Notes: a model not told the origin generated them from the letters alone. A stretch of DNA of 64,000 bases from Poecilobothrus nobilitatus (GCA_947095535.1 OX352774.1:112223996-112287995); one strand, 5' to 3'; counted from the first letter of the stretch, positions 48,251 through 61,196 are shown. Made by a program: numbers and translations.

Positions 48251-50952
48251 GCCCAAAAATAGTAATAAATGTAAATTTTAAATTTAAATTTAAATATTGT
48301 ATCAATATAAATTATACAAAGTTTCTATATTTATAACACATATCCATGATAGAAATAGAATAAAAAATTAAATGTATCTAACTGTAAAAATTATTTGATG
48401 TTTTCATGAAAATTTTACAAATATTCAATTTAAAATTTATCTTTTTAAAGTACATAGACATACAATTATGTTAAAATATGGCATGGTGAAAATTTAATTT
48501 AAGCAAAAATAAAATCTATTAACTATTTTTAACCACTTTTTAAGAAAAAACCACTGAAGCCATTAATTCAACAAAAAAAAAAAAGAAAATTTGTAACCAA
48601 AAATAGGAAAATTTCCAAAAAGAAAAAGAAAATCTTTTTTACTTATTTCTGTTTATAAATTAAAGAGTTTCTAAATGCGCTCAATATAGATAACTATTTA
48701 TGTCTTTCTTCCTGTCAATTAAGGTTACATCAATGACAAAATACAACCAATTTTTTTTATTTTCAGACTTTTACACCAACATCTACAAAAAACTATATAG
48801 GTAATATGTACATATCTATATATTTCTACATAATATATCATTTATTTATGTAGATTTTCCTAATAAGAAAAAAAAAAAAACAAATTTCCCTGAAAGTAAT
48901 GACAAGCAACAAAAATTAAGTATCAATAGAAAAGTAATAAAAAAGCATTTTACGTAGTAAGAGATGAAAGCGATATTTTTTCGATGTAACCTAAATCATC
49001 ACATCTCTTCTACTTTATACTGTTCCAATTTACCTCTACTTTTATTCTATTTAACAAATTTTATTTAGAACAAAACTTTTGGAAGCATCTCCGAAATAAA
49101 AAGAAAATAATTTGACAGAAAAACTCACTGTTGATACAAAACAAAAAAAATATCTTTCTAAATCACTTCGTATTCTTAAGTTAAAAATGTTAATATTCAG
49201 TTATGGTCAAATAATAAGCCACGTAACATAAGAAATCATCAAGGAGACCAAACAAATTTTTAAAACTTTTTAAAGCATTATTAATAAATTGTATTTTTAT
49301 CAGGGCTGCGGAGTCGCGAATCACGGCTCCAAATCCGACTCTTGAATATAACAAGTTTTACATTTCCTTTGTTCATATTTTTTGATATATCTCAATAAAA
49401 ATATATATATAGTTATTCTAGTGAAGGACAAAATTGGGTTTTTTTGTTATATGTATGTATATAAATGTACATCCAAATCTGTAGAAGATTTTTAAAATTA
49501 TTTAAAGTAGAATTGGTATATTTCAGTAGCACTTTACATTATCGATTATTAATTGGATTTTGACTTAAAGTTATAATGTTTTGGCAATTGAGATAATATT
49601 GATATCTTGGAAATTAATTACTAATTTAATATTAAATTGGAAATTTCCTAAACGCGTTGTGTCCTACTTGTATTATTCGTGAATATTACTCCAATTTTTC
49701 AAAATGAGGAACATAAAAATAAACTTACGTTAACCCCAAAATGTATCACCGGTGAATTTTGCTGAATGTTCTTAAAATCCCGAATCAATTTACTTATTTT
49801 TATCTTTAAAAATGTTCACTGTTGATATATTGGGATGTAACTGAAGTTTATTTTGAGCATGATGATTTGGGATGAACATGAAAAATTTTGAAACATTTTA
49901 GTGATGTTGACCGGTGATATGTGTGAAACTTAATGCAATTTTATGTTCACTGATGAGCATGGAACTGAACTTGTTAATGGTACCACAATTAACTGGCTAT
50001 TAATTTTTATGTGTAAAAAAGACAGCGATTTAAATTAAACCTAATTTAAAAACTTTTTTTCTATCTTCAAAATGTTTTTTTTATTAATTTTTAGTTTGCC
50101 ACAACTGTACTTATACACCATATATTTATATTTGTATGTATATTTGTATGTTGTACGAAATATTTTGTCTGAATAATCATCTATAAAGCTATTTGATTTA
50201 TATTATATATTATATCTAAATTTATACATTTTTATAGAATCACTAAATTTTGTAGATTGGAAAGAAATAAAAACCAAAAACAATTGGACTGTAATGGATT
50301 TAACTACACTACCAAAAATTAGGAAAATCAAGGTCATTTTTTTCTTATTACTTCTTTTAGAAGCATATGATGATTACTGATTATATCTCCATTTGACAAT
50401 GTTTGTTTTTCTTGTCATGACGTGTTGTTAATTGAAGTAAACTCTTTCAGAATCGTGAATTTTCAAGCCTTATTAGGAAATTTTCATCTTCGACTTCATT
50501 GTAATTCCAATCTAGAGCTTTTCTTGATATACTCTTTGATGGCTCTTTCTAAGTGTTTGCAATAACTCTAATAAAAGTTTAAGGAATAAAAAAAAAAAAT
50601 AAAAAAATCCAAGATTTATTCAAATGTATGTGTTTATATGTAAAAACAGAATAAATAGTTAACAATGTTAATTTGTATGTCAGTATTATATATATTTTAT
50701 ATAAATGTAATATATTATGTACAATGTACATATAAATAAATTATTTATAACTTTGACGTATAAAAACAAATCAAAATAAAAGGATGAAAAATTAATTGAA
50801 AGCAGGGATTTATCACTATTTATTGTTTTTTTTTTTTTTGTGTTTTTATTTTTATTATTTGACTTTATGTTAGGGTAATCAGGACTCCATGTGAATGAAA
50901 TTAATGAAAAACTTTAACTTTTATTGGGTACATATACATTTATTATAATATA
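48251..50952. other. AT-rich non-coding stretch
   Basis: Mostly featureless. At 49301 the phrase CAGGGCTGCGGAGTCGCG is followed by CCGACTC near 49335. It resembles the CAGGG start of some hAT-type ends, but no partner end was found, so it is not annotated as an element. Confidence 0.45.
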
Positions 50953-51710
50953 CGGTTCTCTGAAATAAAGCCAAATGAAATAAAGCCAAAAAGTGAATTT
51001 TTAAATTTTGGTCTTATTTCAATATGAAAAATTTAAATAAAGACAATTTGATTTTATTTCAAATCGCTAATTTTTTTTAATGTGCAAATTGAATTGTTAT
51101 TTTTCAGAAATTTTGTGAAAAGTAAATTTGTTATTAGTTGTGTTCAACAGCAGAGTTATACGCATTTTCCAGAATATTTATATATACGTGAGATTTTGAA
51201 ATAGGAGGGATTTTAGAGTTGGATTCAAAATCAGGATTGCCGCTTTTTCCAGAATATTTTGTATATATGTATACGTGAGATTCTGAAATAGGAGGGATTT
51301 TAGAGTTGGATTTTTAATCTGGGTATTCCCTTTTTCCAGAATATTAAAGCAGATGATTAAAATAAAAATAATATTTTAGAAAAAAACTTGAATTAAAATT
51401 ATTTGTTTTTGAAAACATCAATATTCGGCGGCCGAAGGGAATGCCCTGATTTCGAATCCAACTTTAAACTCCCCCTAATTTAGAATGTTACATATGTATG
51501 TAAATATTCTGGAAAAAGCGTGTAACCCTGATTTTGGAATCAACTCTAAAATCCCTCCCAATTATATTATATAAACCCCTCCTAAAATCCCATATAAAAA
51601 TATATAAATATTTTGTAAAAGGCGAAAAAACTTCCTCTTAATTTATAATCTCACAAATACATACAACGTACATTTTGACTTTATTTCATTTGGCTTTATT
51701 TCAGGGAATC
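50953..51710. mobile_element. Foldback-like element 2 with ~37-bp terminal inverted repeats
   Basis: The ends match over about 37 bp with few mismatches. The left reads TCTCTGAAATAAAGCCAAAT (from 50957) and the right carries the complementary ATTTGGCTTTATTTCAGGGA. Inside, the left arm has tandem ~80-87-bp units (landmark CCAGAATATT at 51169, 51249 and 51336) of the form GAAATAGGAGGGATTTTAGA-GTTGGATTC-AATCAGG. The right arm (51440-51660) has the same unit inverted. The spacer contains a GC-rich palindrome. TAATATA on both flanks may be a target-site duplication but is low-complexity. No ORF. The internal unit is shared with the element at 31.8-32.7 kb. Confidence 0.72.
51424..51436. repeat. 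GC-rich palindrome at the centre of foldback-like element 2
   Basis: TTCGGC-G-GCCGAA is a perfect 6-bp stem, unusually GC-rich for this window, lying near the symmetry centre between the two inverted arms. Confidence 0.7.
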
Positions 51711-52120
51711 TAATATATATCTATTTAATAAAAATAGAACAAGAAGTAAAAACCAACTTCAACAATAGGTTTGGTTTTCAATTCGAAAATATTTTTAACG
51801 ATAAGTAATATTAAATGTTGTGATATCATTGTTGTAAAATTTAATTCTAAATAAATTTTTAATTAATCACTTTTTAAAATTTGCTAACAAAGGGTTTAGT
51901 TAAATTAAATAGGATTTCCAATTATTCAGAAAAATTCAGAATGACATTGAAAAAGTTTTTAATTAATAAAATATCTATGGAATATCTTGGAGTATAGATA
52001 TCTTGGTTTATATACTCTAGGCTAGGAGGTTAATCTAACATTCAGGTAACATTTAAGATTTTTATTTTTCTCTTCTTATAATTTCTGTCTTGGAAAAAAA
52101 GTGTCCACAAAAAGATAGAG
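51711..52120. other. AT-rich non-coding stretch
   Basis: Nothing recognisable before the short LINE fragment that follows. Confidence 0.45.
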
Positions 52121-52216
52121 AATATTGGAAAATCATGGGCGGAAGTGAAAAGATTGGCACAAGATATGGAAAAATGGAAAGGTTTTATGAAAGCCCTATG
52201 TTCCCTAAGGGAATGA
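52121..52216 (+). pseudogene. 3' terminal fragment of an RTE-type LINE
   Basis: The last 31 codons of the LINE ORF are intact: NIGKSWAEVKRLAQDMEKWK, then GFMKALCSLRE-stop. They align with the end of the 59.6-60.2 kb copy (NSGKIWAEIKHLAHNRVRYR...FVEALCSPRG). The coding match ends upstream of 52121. After the TGA comes GAAAGAAAAAAAAA, a possible A-rich tail. This extreme 5' truncation is common for LINEs. Confidence 0.8.
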
Positions 52217-54035
52217 GAAAGAAAAAAAAATTTTCTGTCAGACTAATTCCTCAATCTTCCTAATAAATTATTGGAACTAGCAAATCTACTAGTAGTAAAA
52301 ATGAAAGAGTAAGTTTTTTTAATGGAATGGGCGGGAATCAATCAATGACGTTGTAGATAAGAGGTACGAGCACTATTCCTCTGTCAATGTGTGACACTTT
52401 AACCTGCTAAATAGAATTCCCCTTTTTAATCAGACAATAGATTAAGGAAGCTATAGTACTATATTATAATATTTCTTGTCCGAATAAGATGGAGTAAAAA
52501 TAGTTTTAAGATTTGCAGAAATGTGATAAATCAAGATATTGATGTTTTCCTGAAACTTTTGTAAATTGAAAATTCCTATTAATCATTCCCAAATTTAAGA
52601 AACACATGCGGTTTCCGGTATTCGAATCATAAAAAAATTGCGATATAGGTAACTGAATTTTTCCATCTAGGAATTTAAACTACATAGGCTCCGCATGTTC
52701 TCCTTGTTTCTCTTTGAAAAACGTTAAGTTTTAAGTTAAAGAAGTTTTAAATAGTTTTGTAGTGCTTATAGTAAAATATCTTTTTATATATGTGTATATA
52801 ATTTTTGCTTGGTTAGAATTGAGTTCGGTTCAAGAAACAAAAAAACAAAAATTGTAAAAAATGTTAATGGATTTCCCAAGAATTAGAATTTTTAATAACT
52901 GTCTATTAATTCTCGCTAATAAATTTTAACTTATGATCTGCAAGTATATTAAATTTCTTATAACCTTTCCGTATTTTGGTGCTATTTTACATATATTTGA
53001 TCTGATAATATTTTGTCATATATAATGTTATATAATATAGTATCTATGTAATATATAGAATTATTGATAATTTATTACTAACTTATAAAAAAAGGATATT
53101 GCGAAGTGATTCGTATATGTATTCACTCGCAGCAAACGCAGGTGTCATTTAGAACACACAAAATTTCAAAACAAAATTGCTATAAAGTCATTTTAGTAAA
53201 GATTTATTACATAGTAACGAAAAAAATTAAATACATTGTACATAATATTTTTATGTATATAACTACATATACATATATACATATTATATAATTTTATTTT
53301 AAGTGTTAAATTGTATATTTCACTTACAAACACCGATGTTTATTAGATAGCATTTGTTAAAATTTATTTAAATATCTGTTTTTTATTGATTTTTTGTTGT
53401 TTTTCATTTTATATTTAATAAAATACTGTTATTTTGCATATAAAATTTATTAAAAAGTGAACATCAGTGAAAAAAATACCAATAGAATGAAAATGAAAGT
53501 GATAAATAAGTTATTGAAAGATATTTCGATCGATATCATTTTATTATATAGCTATAGATAGATTGGATAAAGATTTTAAATTCAGAATATATTTTTTGTG
53601 ACTTGTAAGAATTTATTTTTGTATTTTGGCATAACGTTTGTTCCATTCATCATATTTTTATTTAAAAGTAAGAAAATTCAGAAACAACTGATGGAATAAA
53701 AAATATCATAATATTATGGTAACGTAAAAATGTAAAAGAAAAAAAAAATGGTTAGAAAATTTATTATTTTCAAAATTTATGTAGATATGATACTTTTGAA
53801 TATGAATTTATGGAAATGTTAAAGTTAAAGACTATTAGCTTTTATTATTTAAAATAATAACGTGTAATATGTAAATATATTAATAATTTTTTTAATTTTT
53901 TACTTATCGTTTTAAAATTTAGATAAAAATTAAAAAAATGTAATGATATTAAAAAATTAAACGATAATTTTTCTTCTTGATTTGATATTGTTCCCACATC
54001 CAAAACTAATTAAGTATGTAAAATATTAAGGGAGA
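52217..54035. other. AT-rich non-coding stretch
   Basis: No gene or repeat is supported. Short frames are chance products of AT-rich DNA. Confidence 0.5.
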
Positions 54036-54930
54036 ATAAAATTGACTCTGTTGGTATCTTATAATTTTCCGAGAAAGTTAGATGGCAAAACGCTCGCAAT
54101 TGACATAGCTAGACTGTCTATGACCAATACGGTTAACGTTGATCTAACTAAAGTCGCTAGTTGGGGCCCTAAAAACAAAGTGGAGTTTAATTCTTCCAAA
54201 ACCTTATGTGATCAGATAACATTAAAAAAAAACTAAATATAATCCTCATCTGAGGTTTCACGAGGAAATCGTTCACCGATCGGAAACTCTGAACATTTTG
54301 GGCATGCAACTAAATTAAAAAATGATGTGGAATGATCATATTTTTGATATTGTGAAAAGTGCTGTCAAATGCTTGGGTTTTCTCTTTAGGTGTAAATCGT
54401 ATTTCTCTTCAAGGGACCTGTCCAAAATCTATAAAGCTTATATACGAGATAAGATGGAATATAACTAACATATTTGGGCTGGGCCTCATCCGCCTCCTTA
54501 AACTTTCTCGATCGAGTTCAAAAACGCGCCATTCGTCTAATTAAGGACCCCACATTGAGTAATACTATAATCTCGCTTGACATCCGTTCTAGATAATATT
54601 GGATCTTTTTCTTTTTATAGATATTTTGTAGAATGATACTCGCTCGTTAATGATACTCGCACAGTTTAATGATACTCGCACAGTTTAATTCCAACGCCCC
54701 ACAAGAGGTTTAGAAATTCGTTTGTTGTTAGAATTGCAAAAATGTGGAATTTTATATCATCCACGGTATTCCTAAAAGTTGGCGATTTTGGTATTTATAA
54801 TTTTCCCAAATTTAAGAAAATTCTCAACAGATTCTCCTCAAATTTACCCTTTAACTTCCCGTTATCCTCGTTTATTCAATCCCTATGCTATGCCATATAA
54901 TCACAACTACTTCAAGTACGAAGGATCATA
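54036..54930 (+). pseudogene. Decayed LINE reverse transcriptase, Jockey-type
   Basis: Frame 1 (54042-54236) includes ARLSMTNTVNVDLTKVASWG and PKNKVEFNSSKT, matching the N-x-D-L-x-K-[IV]-x-x-W-x-x-x-N-x-[VL]-x-F-N-x-x-K-[TC] block found downstream of the polymerase active site. After frame breaks, FDIVKSAVKCLGFLFRCKSY with FSSRDLSKIYKAYIRDKMEY follows, then FLDRVQKRAIRLIKDP-like sequence (about 54320-54560). The terminal RNSFVVRIAKMWNFIS block (about 54715-54770) corresponds to the usual R-x-x-[RK]-x-WN-x-[LI] ending. Multiple stops and frameshifts make it non-functional. A ~20-bp AATGATACTCGCACAGTTT duplication (54632-54690) interrupts it. Confidence 0.72.
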
Positions 54931-57149
54931 TTCCTAGTTTGTAGTTTTAGAATAAAAAAAATAAAATAATAAAATTTCAGTTAAGAGTAATTTTCTACAA
55001 TCTGAAGAAAATCAAATTCTTCAAGATAAACTAATACGAACGGGATGGTATCATAATTCCAAAAAATATTCTAAAGCAACAAAATTCTAGACTTAATAAA
55101 ACAAATAAAATTAAATTAAATAAATAACAAATAAAATTTCACAAAATTGAGGTTTTCAATATTTTGTTAAGCGGGCGCCTGAACTGTTTAAAGTGCTTCA
55201 CATGCACAGTGAAAGTTCTATTTTAGAATTTTTTCGATTAAATGGAATTTTTTTTTTGAAATTATGTCAAGGGAATTTTTGTTTTAAAATTTTGTACCCA
55301 ACCCATTCCGAACATGATAAAATATTTAAAATAATCCTTACTTTTTTTTTGGGTACCGAGTTGGTATTATACTTTTTTGAAAAAACTATTTAGTTACAGA
55401 TTATTATGCTTGAACCAAAGAAAAACTGTTTAATTTTACACAGCATTTGCACAGCATTTCATTTTACACAGCATTTGCGATTATATTATGCGGCACAGCC
55501 TTCATATTTTAAATCAATTGAATAGATAATAATACAACAAAAAAAAAAATATTCAAATTTATTTTTTTCAGGTCGAAATTCAGTTTGAGAACATATTCAC
55601 CTGAAAATTATCAGCTATAATATAATTTTACCGGAAGAAACATCCTTGAAATATGCCTAAATGAAAAATGTACCTGGAAAAAAACATAAAATTAACAAAA
55701 GTAAGCAGTTCCAACTGCTAAGTTTCAAATAATGTATCGGCTAATAGATGGAACATCATTAGCTTCTATCTTTATAAAATAAAATAACTTTTTATAAAGC
55801 CATTCTAATGCATGTTGTATTGTATTGTACATGTTGTATTTGAACGTGTAAGAAACAACATTAATACTAAGCTCAAATAATTATTAAGATACTTCAAAGA
55901 TTTCAGTTAAAATTACTACGAGATGGAATCTAAACGACTCTTATTGGTTTAAAACAAAAAAGTTTACGTTAAGAAATAACCCAAATTTATTACGAACTGT
56001 AACAGATGCAGTATAGACATATCAAAATCTGTAAAAATAGAATCAACCAACACTCAAACCAAATACTAAAACAATATAAACCATTAGATCCCGTAAGATA
56101 ATTTACAAAACTTAAAATGATAATCAGGAACTTGTACCAGACTTTGAAATAAGAGGATATGTTATTACAATTCAGTTTTTTTTAATAGTAATGATGAAAT
56201 GGTAATAAGTTATATTTTATAAGACTTTTGTAATTTCCTATATTTTCCACATTAATTTCAAAAATATTCATTTTCCTTGTTTTTAGGAAAATTTAAATGG
56301 AATTAGCTGGAAACAGAAATCAGAAATATGAGAACTCAATTATTTCCCCTTTCTTTCAATTACTACCTAAAATTGTAAAATTTAAATTTCAAAATTTGCA
56401 AGACTCACGTGGCATAATCAATGTTGATCGATGGGTAACAAAAAAAAATTTTGAGCAAAAGGTTTCAAAAAAATAACTGTTCTTATTTAAAAAAAAGGAA
56501 AATAAAGGACTATCTGAAAGGAAATGAAGTAATATTGTGTCCTTTTTATTAAAAACAATATTTTCGAATGTATCCTAACGGTAGATATAGTAATGGAAAA
56601 CAAGATGGTTCTATATAATTATAATTGTTAATATAATTTCACTACAGGTTCATTACAATTTATTTATATGTGTAGGTAATTAAGTTTCTTTTAGGCTGTA
56701 GATACTAAATAAAATGTTGTTACATTGAAATATTATTTGATTTTTTATAAAAACCCGCTTTAGTTTTAATATTTTAAAATGTCTTATAACTAATGCATTA
56801 ATATGTGGCATTTCTTGTATTAGTTTTATATAAGTCTATAAGACAAATGTAAATATTGCGGTGCAATTTTTAATCTTAAGAAATTTTAAAATAAATTTTA
56901 CTTTATATCTACAGCAGTAAAAGCGATAATAAACAGACAACTAAAAAAGAAAAAGAGTGGTAGGAATATATTTGATAATAACCTAGCATGATATTTGCAA
57001 ATTTCGTTTTCTTTTACTTCTTTTAGAAGCATAAGTAGGGCTTGTACTAGAATCCTCATCTTATACTGTTTTCAATGTCGCTATTTTTATTTTATCACAG
57101 ATAATATTACAAACTTTTGGTTAAGCGTTCTTCTGTTTTCAAGCTTTCT
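54931..57149. other. AT-rich non-coding stretch
   Basis: No gene. A short local repeat of ACACAGCATTTGC occurs near 55438-55482. The rest is AT-rich without recognisable structure. Confidence 0.45.
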
Positions 57150-57312
57150 GTTTTAGGGTTTTCTAAACGTGTATCTAATCCATATCCATTTTTCGTTCCA
57201 TGTTTCTACATATAATCCGTAGGTACTTTTTCTTAAACACTTTCAACTTTTGGTTTGTGTTTGTTTAGCCATCTATCTATGCCATACAATAGAGTTTTTT
57301 TATAGTATGACC
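57150..57312 (-). pseudogene. Possible very old RTE-type LINE fragment
   Basis: On the minus strand, mixing two frames, the sequence reads LLYGIDRWLNKHKPKVESV and VFKKKYLRIICRN. This resembles the ILLYGSETW...KLQVFENKCLRTI block of the copy at 59.6-60.2 kb. The match is short and broken by a frameshift, so this is a weak call that could be chance. Confidence 0.4.
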
Positions 57313-59482
57313 GATAACAAAATAATATTTGAAATTAATTGAAACAAAATATAAAAATAGTTCATTTTAATTATTTTTTTTTTTGCGGTCGTTCGCTAGG
57401 ATCATTCAAAAAATTTCTGAAAGTCTAAATCCTAGATCAAAATCAATCGAACCAATGTACTGTTAAGTGCTCAAAATTAATTTTTCGTAGTAAAAATAAT
57501 CACATATGGAAAGATTAAAAAGCAAATGTTTAAATCCATTTTAAGAACACATCAGCTGAGATTCAATATTTTGTATTTAGCTGTTACAACATCTTTGCCT
57601 ACTTATTTGAATGGTAAAAATATAAAAAGGTTGTACAAAAATTTAAAAGTAATATTATTTAACAGCATAAGTTTTAAAAGGTTTTTACTTTCCTGTATCA
57701 TAGTTATTGTTACAGTATTAAAATATACGGAAAATAAATTTCTATATTACAAAATGTTTTTTTTTCAAGATTTTACAGAATAAATTGAATCTTTTATCAA
57801 TTCTGCAGTTAAATTTAGCTACAATTTCATTTCAGTAAACAATTATTTTGGAAAAAGAAAAAGGGAATAACCAGGAAAAGAAAAAGAAAAAGCTATAGAG
57901 AAGAAAAGATATAAACGGTAAATTGGTATTGACCTTTACATGAAAAAAAATTAAAGAAAAATAAAATAAACATTCGGTTTTTAACAGGATAAATTTCTAA
58001 AGTTGTTTTTTTTTCCGATTATTATCAACAGGATTTAATTTAAAATTAGAAAGTTCAGTGAATTCTGATGATTAGATGAAAGGATCACCTTCAATACTGG
58101 TATACGGGTATCTTTTTTTTTTCTTCTTCTTATGAATGAAAAAAAAGATCCTTTTTTTTTGGTTTTTGCACTAGGTAACTTGGAAAGATGATTTAGGGAT
58201 CACTATTTATTTTATTACAAAATAATTTTTTTCATTCATCATCAACGAAAAACAAAACCGAACTCAGGTAAGTGAAAAATTTTAATTCAAATTTGGATAT
58301 CCTTATGTTCATTTTTATTCCTTCCTTTCTTTTATTTTTATTCTAAAATGCAATATTATTGTATTCTTAGGGTTGACCTTTTTAAGTTATAGAAATCGAA
58401 TTTTCTAAAAATAAAATAATTATGTATAGAAAGAAAAAAATTACCATGACAAAAAAAAAGAAGTCCAGGAAGAATAAAAAAGGAAAATGAATAGAAAATT
58501 TAAGATATAAATTGATGGGATGATTTTCTAAAGAATTGCTGGTAGTAGGTTATGGTAGGTTATTATAGAATCTGCTAAGGTTTTTATATTTTGTATAAAA
58601 TAAAAAAAAGAAAAGAAATAGGTAGGTATGTTTTTAAAAGACTATAATTTGATCATATAATTTGGTTTTTTACGCACACCTTCATTTAAAAAAGAATTGA
58701 ACTGAAAAACAAAATGGTTATTTTTCGACATTTTTTTTTTCTTTTTTTTTGAATAAATTTCTGAAGTTGATTTTGAGGTTTTTCGGTTTCTTTTCATTTT
58801 CAGAAATGTCTTAAAAAAGAAAAAAAAATAATATTCTTATTTAAAATATGAAAAAGAAATTTTTTTTTCTGTTTTACCCATCGATTCTCAATTTAGTTTG
58901 GGAAACAAGGTTAAAAAAATATATATACATACATATTATATAATATAATAATTACACAAAAAAAAAAAAAAAAAATTAAAGATTTTGCTGTAATATTGAC
59001 ATAGCTTCGCTCTTTTCAATATTTGTTGAAGTCAAATTTTCTTTAAAAAACATTTTAATTATTCATCCCAATCATTTTTGAAAACCATTTATAACCCTTT
59101 TCATCTTTACGCAAGTAGTGGAATTAAATTGCCATTCCAGAACTCCTATCTTAGATTAAATTAATATTAAAAACTAAAAATCTAATAAATAAATAAATAA
59201 ACCATAAAATTAAGGAAAATCCTAACTCACACAATCGTGTAACTGAATCAAAAATATGTATGTATTTATCCCCCTCATCGGAAATGCATTTGCCATATGT
59301 TCGACATATTGTCTCATGATCTGAAATGTCAAAAAAAAATTTAACGATGTTTTATGATCGAAAATTGTTTGATAATGTGTTTGCGACGTTGTAAATACTG
59401 AAATATCAGTCAAATTAAACTGTCAAAATTTTCTGTCCATCTGTTTCGGTTCTTTGTTATTTTGAGTTTTTTTTTGTTGAAT
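57313..59482. other. AT-rich non-coding stretch
   Basis: No gene or element is recognised. The stretch holds many poly-A/T tracts and purine-rich runs (about 57850-57915 and 58425-58500). Confidence 0.5.
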
Positions 59483-59495
59483 AATTAACGAATAG

Positions 59496-60195
59496 GGACT
59501 TTATTTTTGGAATATTTATATTGAGTCCTACTTTATGTGCTTTTGTGTTTAGGGAATCTAGTTTTACAAAAACAAAGTCCCTAAGATTGAATTCAAACAA
59601 TTCCAATCCACTAGCAATAAACAACACATACATAGAGGATGTGACAAATTTCAACTACCTTGGCAGTATTCTTACCGCAAAAGGAGGAGCAGAAGAAAGC
59701 ATTGAGAATCAAATAAAATTAGCAAAGATGGCATTCGGGAGACTTTGGCCAATAAGGATATATGAAGCCTGTGTGAAATCGATTCTACTCTACGGCAGTG
59801 AAACCTGGTTAATCAAAAACTCTTCAACAAATAAATTACAAGTATTTGAAAATAAATGCCTCCGAACAATTCAAAATATAAGATGGCCTAGAAAAATATC
59901 AAATGAGGACCTACTAACTATCTCTAGACAAGAAACCATACTCTGCCAAATCAAGAAAAAGAAATGGAGATGGATAGGTCACACACTTCGGAAAGCGCCA
60001 GAGAATATTACACGACAGGCGTTCGACTTTAATCCACAGGGAAAAAGAAGTGTGGGTAGACCTAAAATAACATGGAGAAGGTCTGTGGCTAAGGAAATTG
60101 ATAATAGCGGTAAAATATGGGCAGAAATCAAACATTTGGCCCACAATCGAGTGCGATATAGAAGCTTTGTGGAAGCCCTATGCTCCCCCAGGGGG
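59496..60195 (+). mobile_element. 5'-inverted RTE-type LINE insertion with 13-bp target-site duplication
   Basis: A 13-bp duplication, AATTAACGAATAG, flanks the insertion (59483-59495 and 60196-60208). The right part (about 59564-60195) is the end of the reverse-transcriptase ORF in plus orientation. The left part (about 59496-59563) encodes KLDSLNTKAHKVGLNINIPK on the minus strand, the segment that should come just before TKTKSLRLN in the same protein. Both parts contain the AAGTCCCTA codons of the KSL motif, so the inverted piece overlaps the direct piece by a few bases. Such a 5' inversion is the known outcome of twin priming during LINE integration. The intact duplication indicates a relatively recent insertion. 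Confidence 0.88.
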
Positions 60196-60201
60196 AATTA
60201 A
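59564..60201 (+). pseudogene. RTE-type reverse transcriptase, C-terminal fragment (open frame)
   Basis: From TKTKSLRLN onwards the frame is uninterrupted. FNYLGSILTAKGGAEESI and IRIYEACVKSILLYGSETW belong to the region following the polymerase palm. KLQVFENKCLRTIQNIRWPR, NEDLLTISRQE, KKWRWIGHTLRKAPE, GKRSVGRPKITWRRS and IWAEIKHLAHNRVRYRSF...EALCSPRG form the typical RTE-type C-terminus. The endonuclease and the catalytic YxDD are absent. The open frame formally extends back to an ATG at 59521, but residues before the TKTK motif come from the inverted segment read on the wrong strand. The final Asn and TAA fall in the target-site duplication, not the element, whose relatives end at GGGAATGA. 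Confidence 0.85.
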
Positions 60202-60208
60202 CGAATAG

Positions 60209-61196
60209 AGGCAAGTTTTGATGAATATAAAAAAAAAAAATATTTTTATTCATTTTTAATTTGTTATAAACTTCAACTTTAATTTCAATTACACAAATGG
60301 CGGGCATCATATGATTTATGATCGAAAACATCAAATAAGACATTGTGTTACTGTTGCATTGTATCGACAATTTAAACTGATAATTTAATTTTTTCGATTT
60401 TGACGAAATCAAATATATTTTTTTGACATTTCCGATGTTACCTTATATAAAAGCAAATCCCAAACCACACAGCGCATTACTTACTTTTTCTGCTAAGTCG
60501 TTCAGCTTATTGGTATTCATTTCGAATTTCAAATAATGTTAAATATTAAAACTTGAACTATTTCCTAGATGAAAATTACATTTAAGTTAATAAAAAAATT
60601 ATTTAATAATATTAGATATATTATAATAATAGCAATCACTTTATTACTTGAAATTAATAAATATCGCCTTTCAACAACCTAAATATAAAACATAATAAAC
60701 GCAAATATTTTTATTTTAATTACAAGAGAAAGTGAAAAGAAAACATACTTAAAATTAAACTTTTTACAAAAATTTTTATTTTTGTTCATTTAATAGAAAT
60801 ACTATTCTATGTGAAAAATGTATTTGGTTTTCATAAAATTTTTAAAAATATGGGTGCTGTGGCACCATTAGTAGAAATATGTAAATGTTCTTATGAAAAT
60901 GGATCTATACTAAATAAGTAAATTTAGGTAAAATTTTAGCCGAATTTCATTTCATATATTTTAACCCTTCAATTCCCTTCAATGCATGATTTTTATTTTT
61001 AGACAAAACAATTTTAACTAAGGTTAAAATAAATTATTTAAAATTTTAGGTCAGTTACAGTCAGTCTTCGGGAAAGCTGCATGCAACAGTTTTAAAACCA
61101 TTAAATTTGCCACTGAACTCAATGCTGAGTATGACTAGGTAGTTGTTTTCACATTCTTAGTAGGTACAATTAGTTGAATTTGTGTATTCTGCTTTT
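60209..61196. other. AT-rich non-coding stretch
   Basis: No gene or element is identified between the LINE insertion and the run of Helentron-type elements. Confidence 0.5.

Noticed and set aside
49301..49345. hAT-type terminal repeat (CAGGGCTGCGGAGTCG)
   Set aside because: Only one end is seen. No matching inverted end or 8-bp duplication was found nearby, so an element cannot be supported.
59521..59563. N-terminal residues of the 226-residue LINE ORF (from the ATG at 59521)
   Set aside because: These codons are the antisense of the inverted 5' LINE segment, which encodes KLDSLNTKAHKVGLN on the other strand. They are not part of the real protein.
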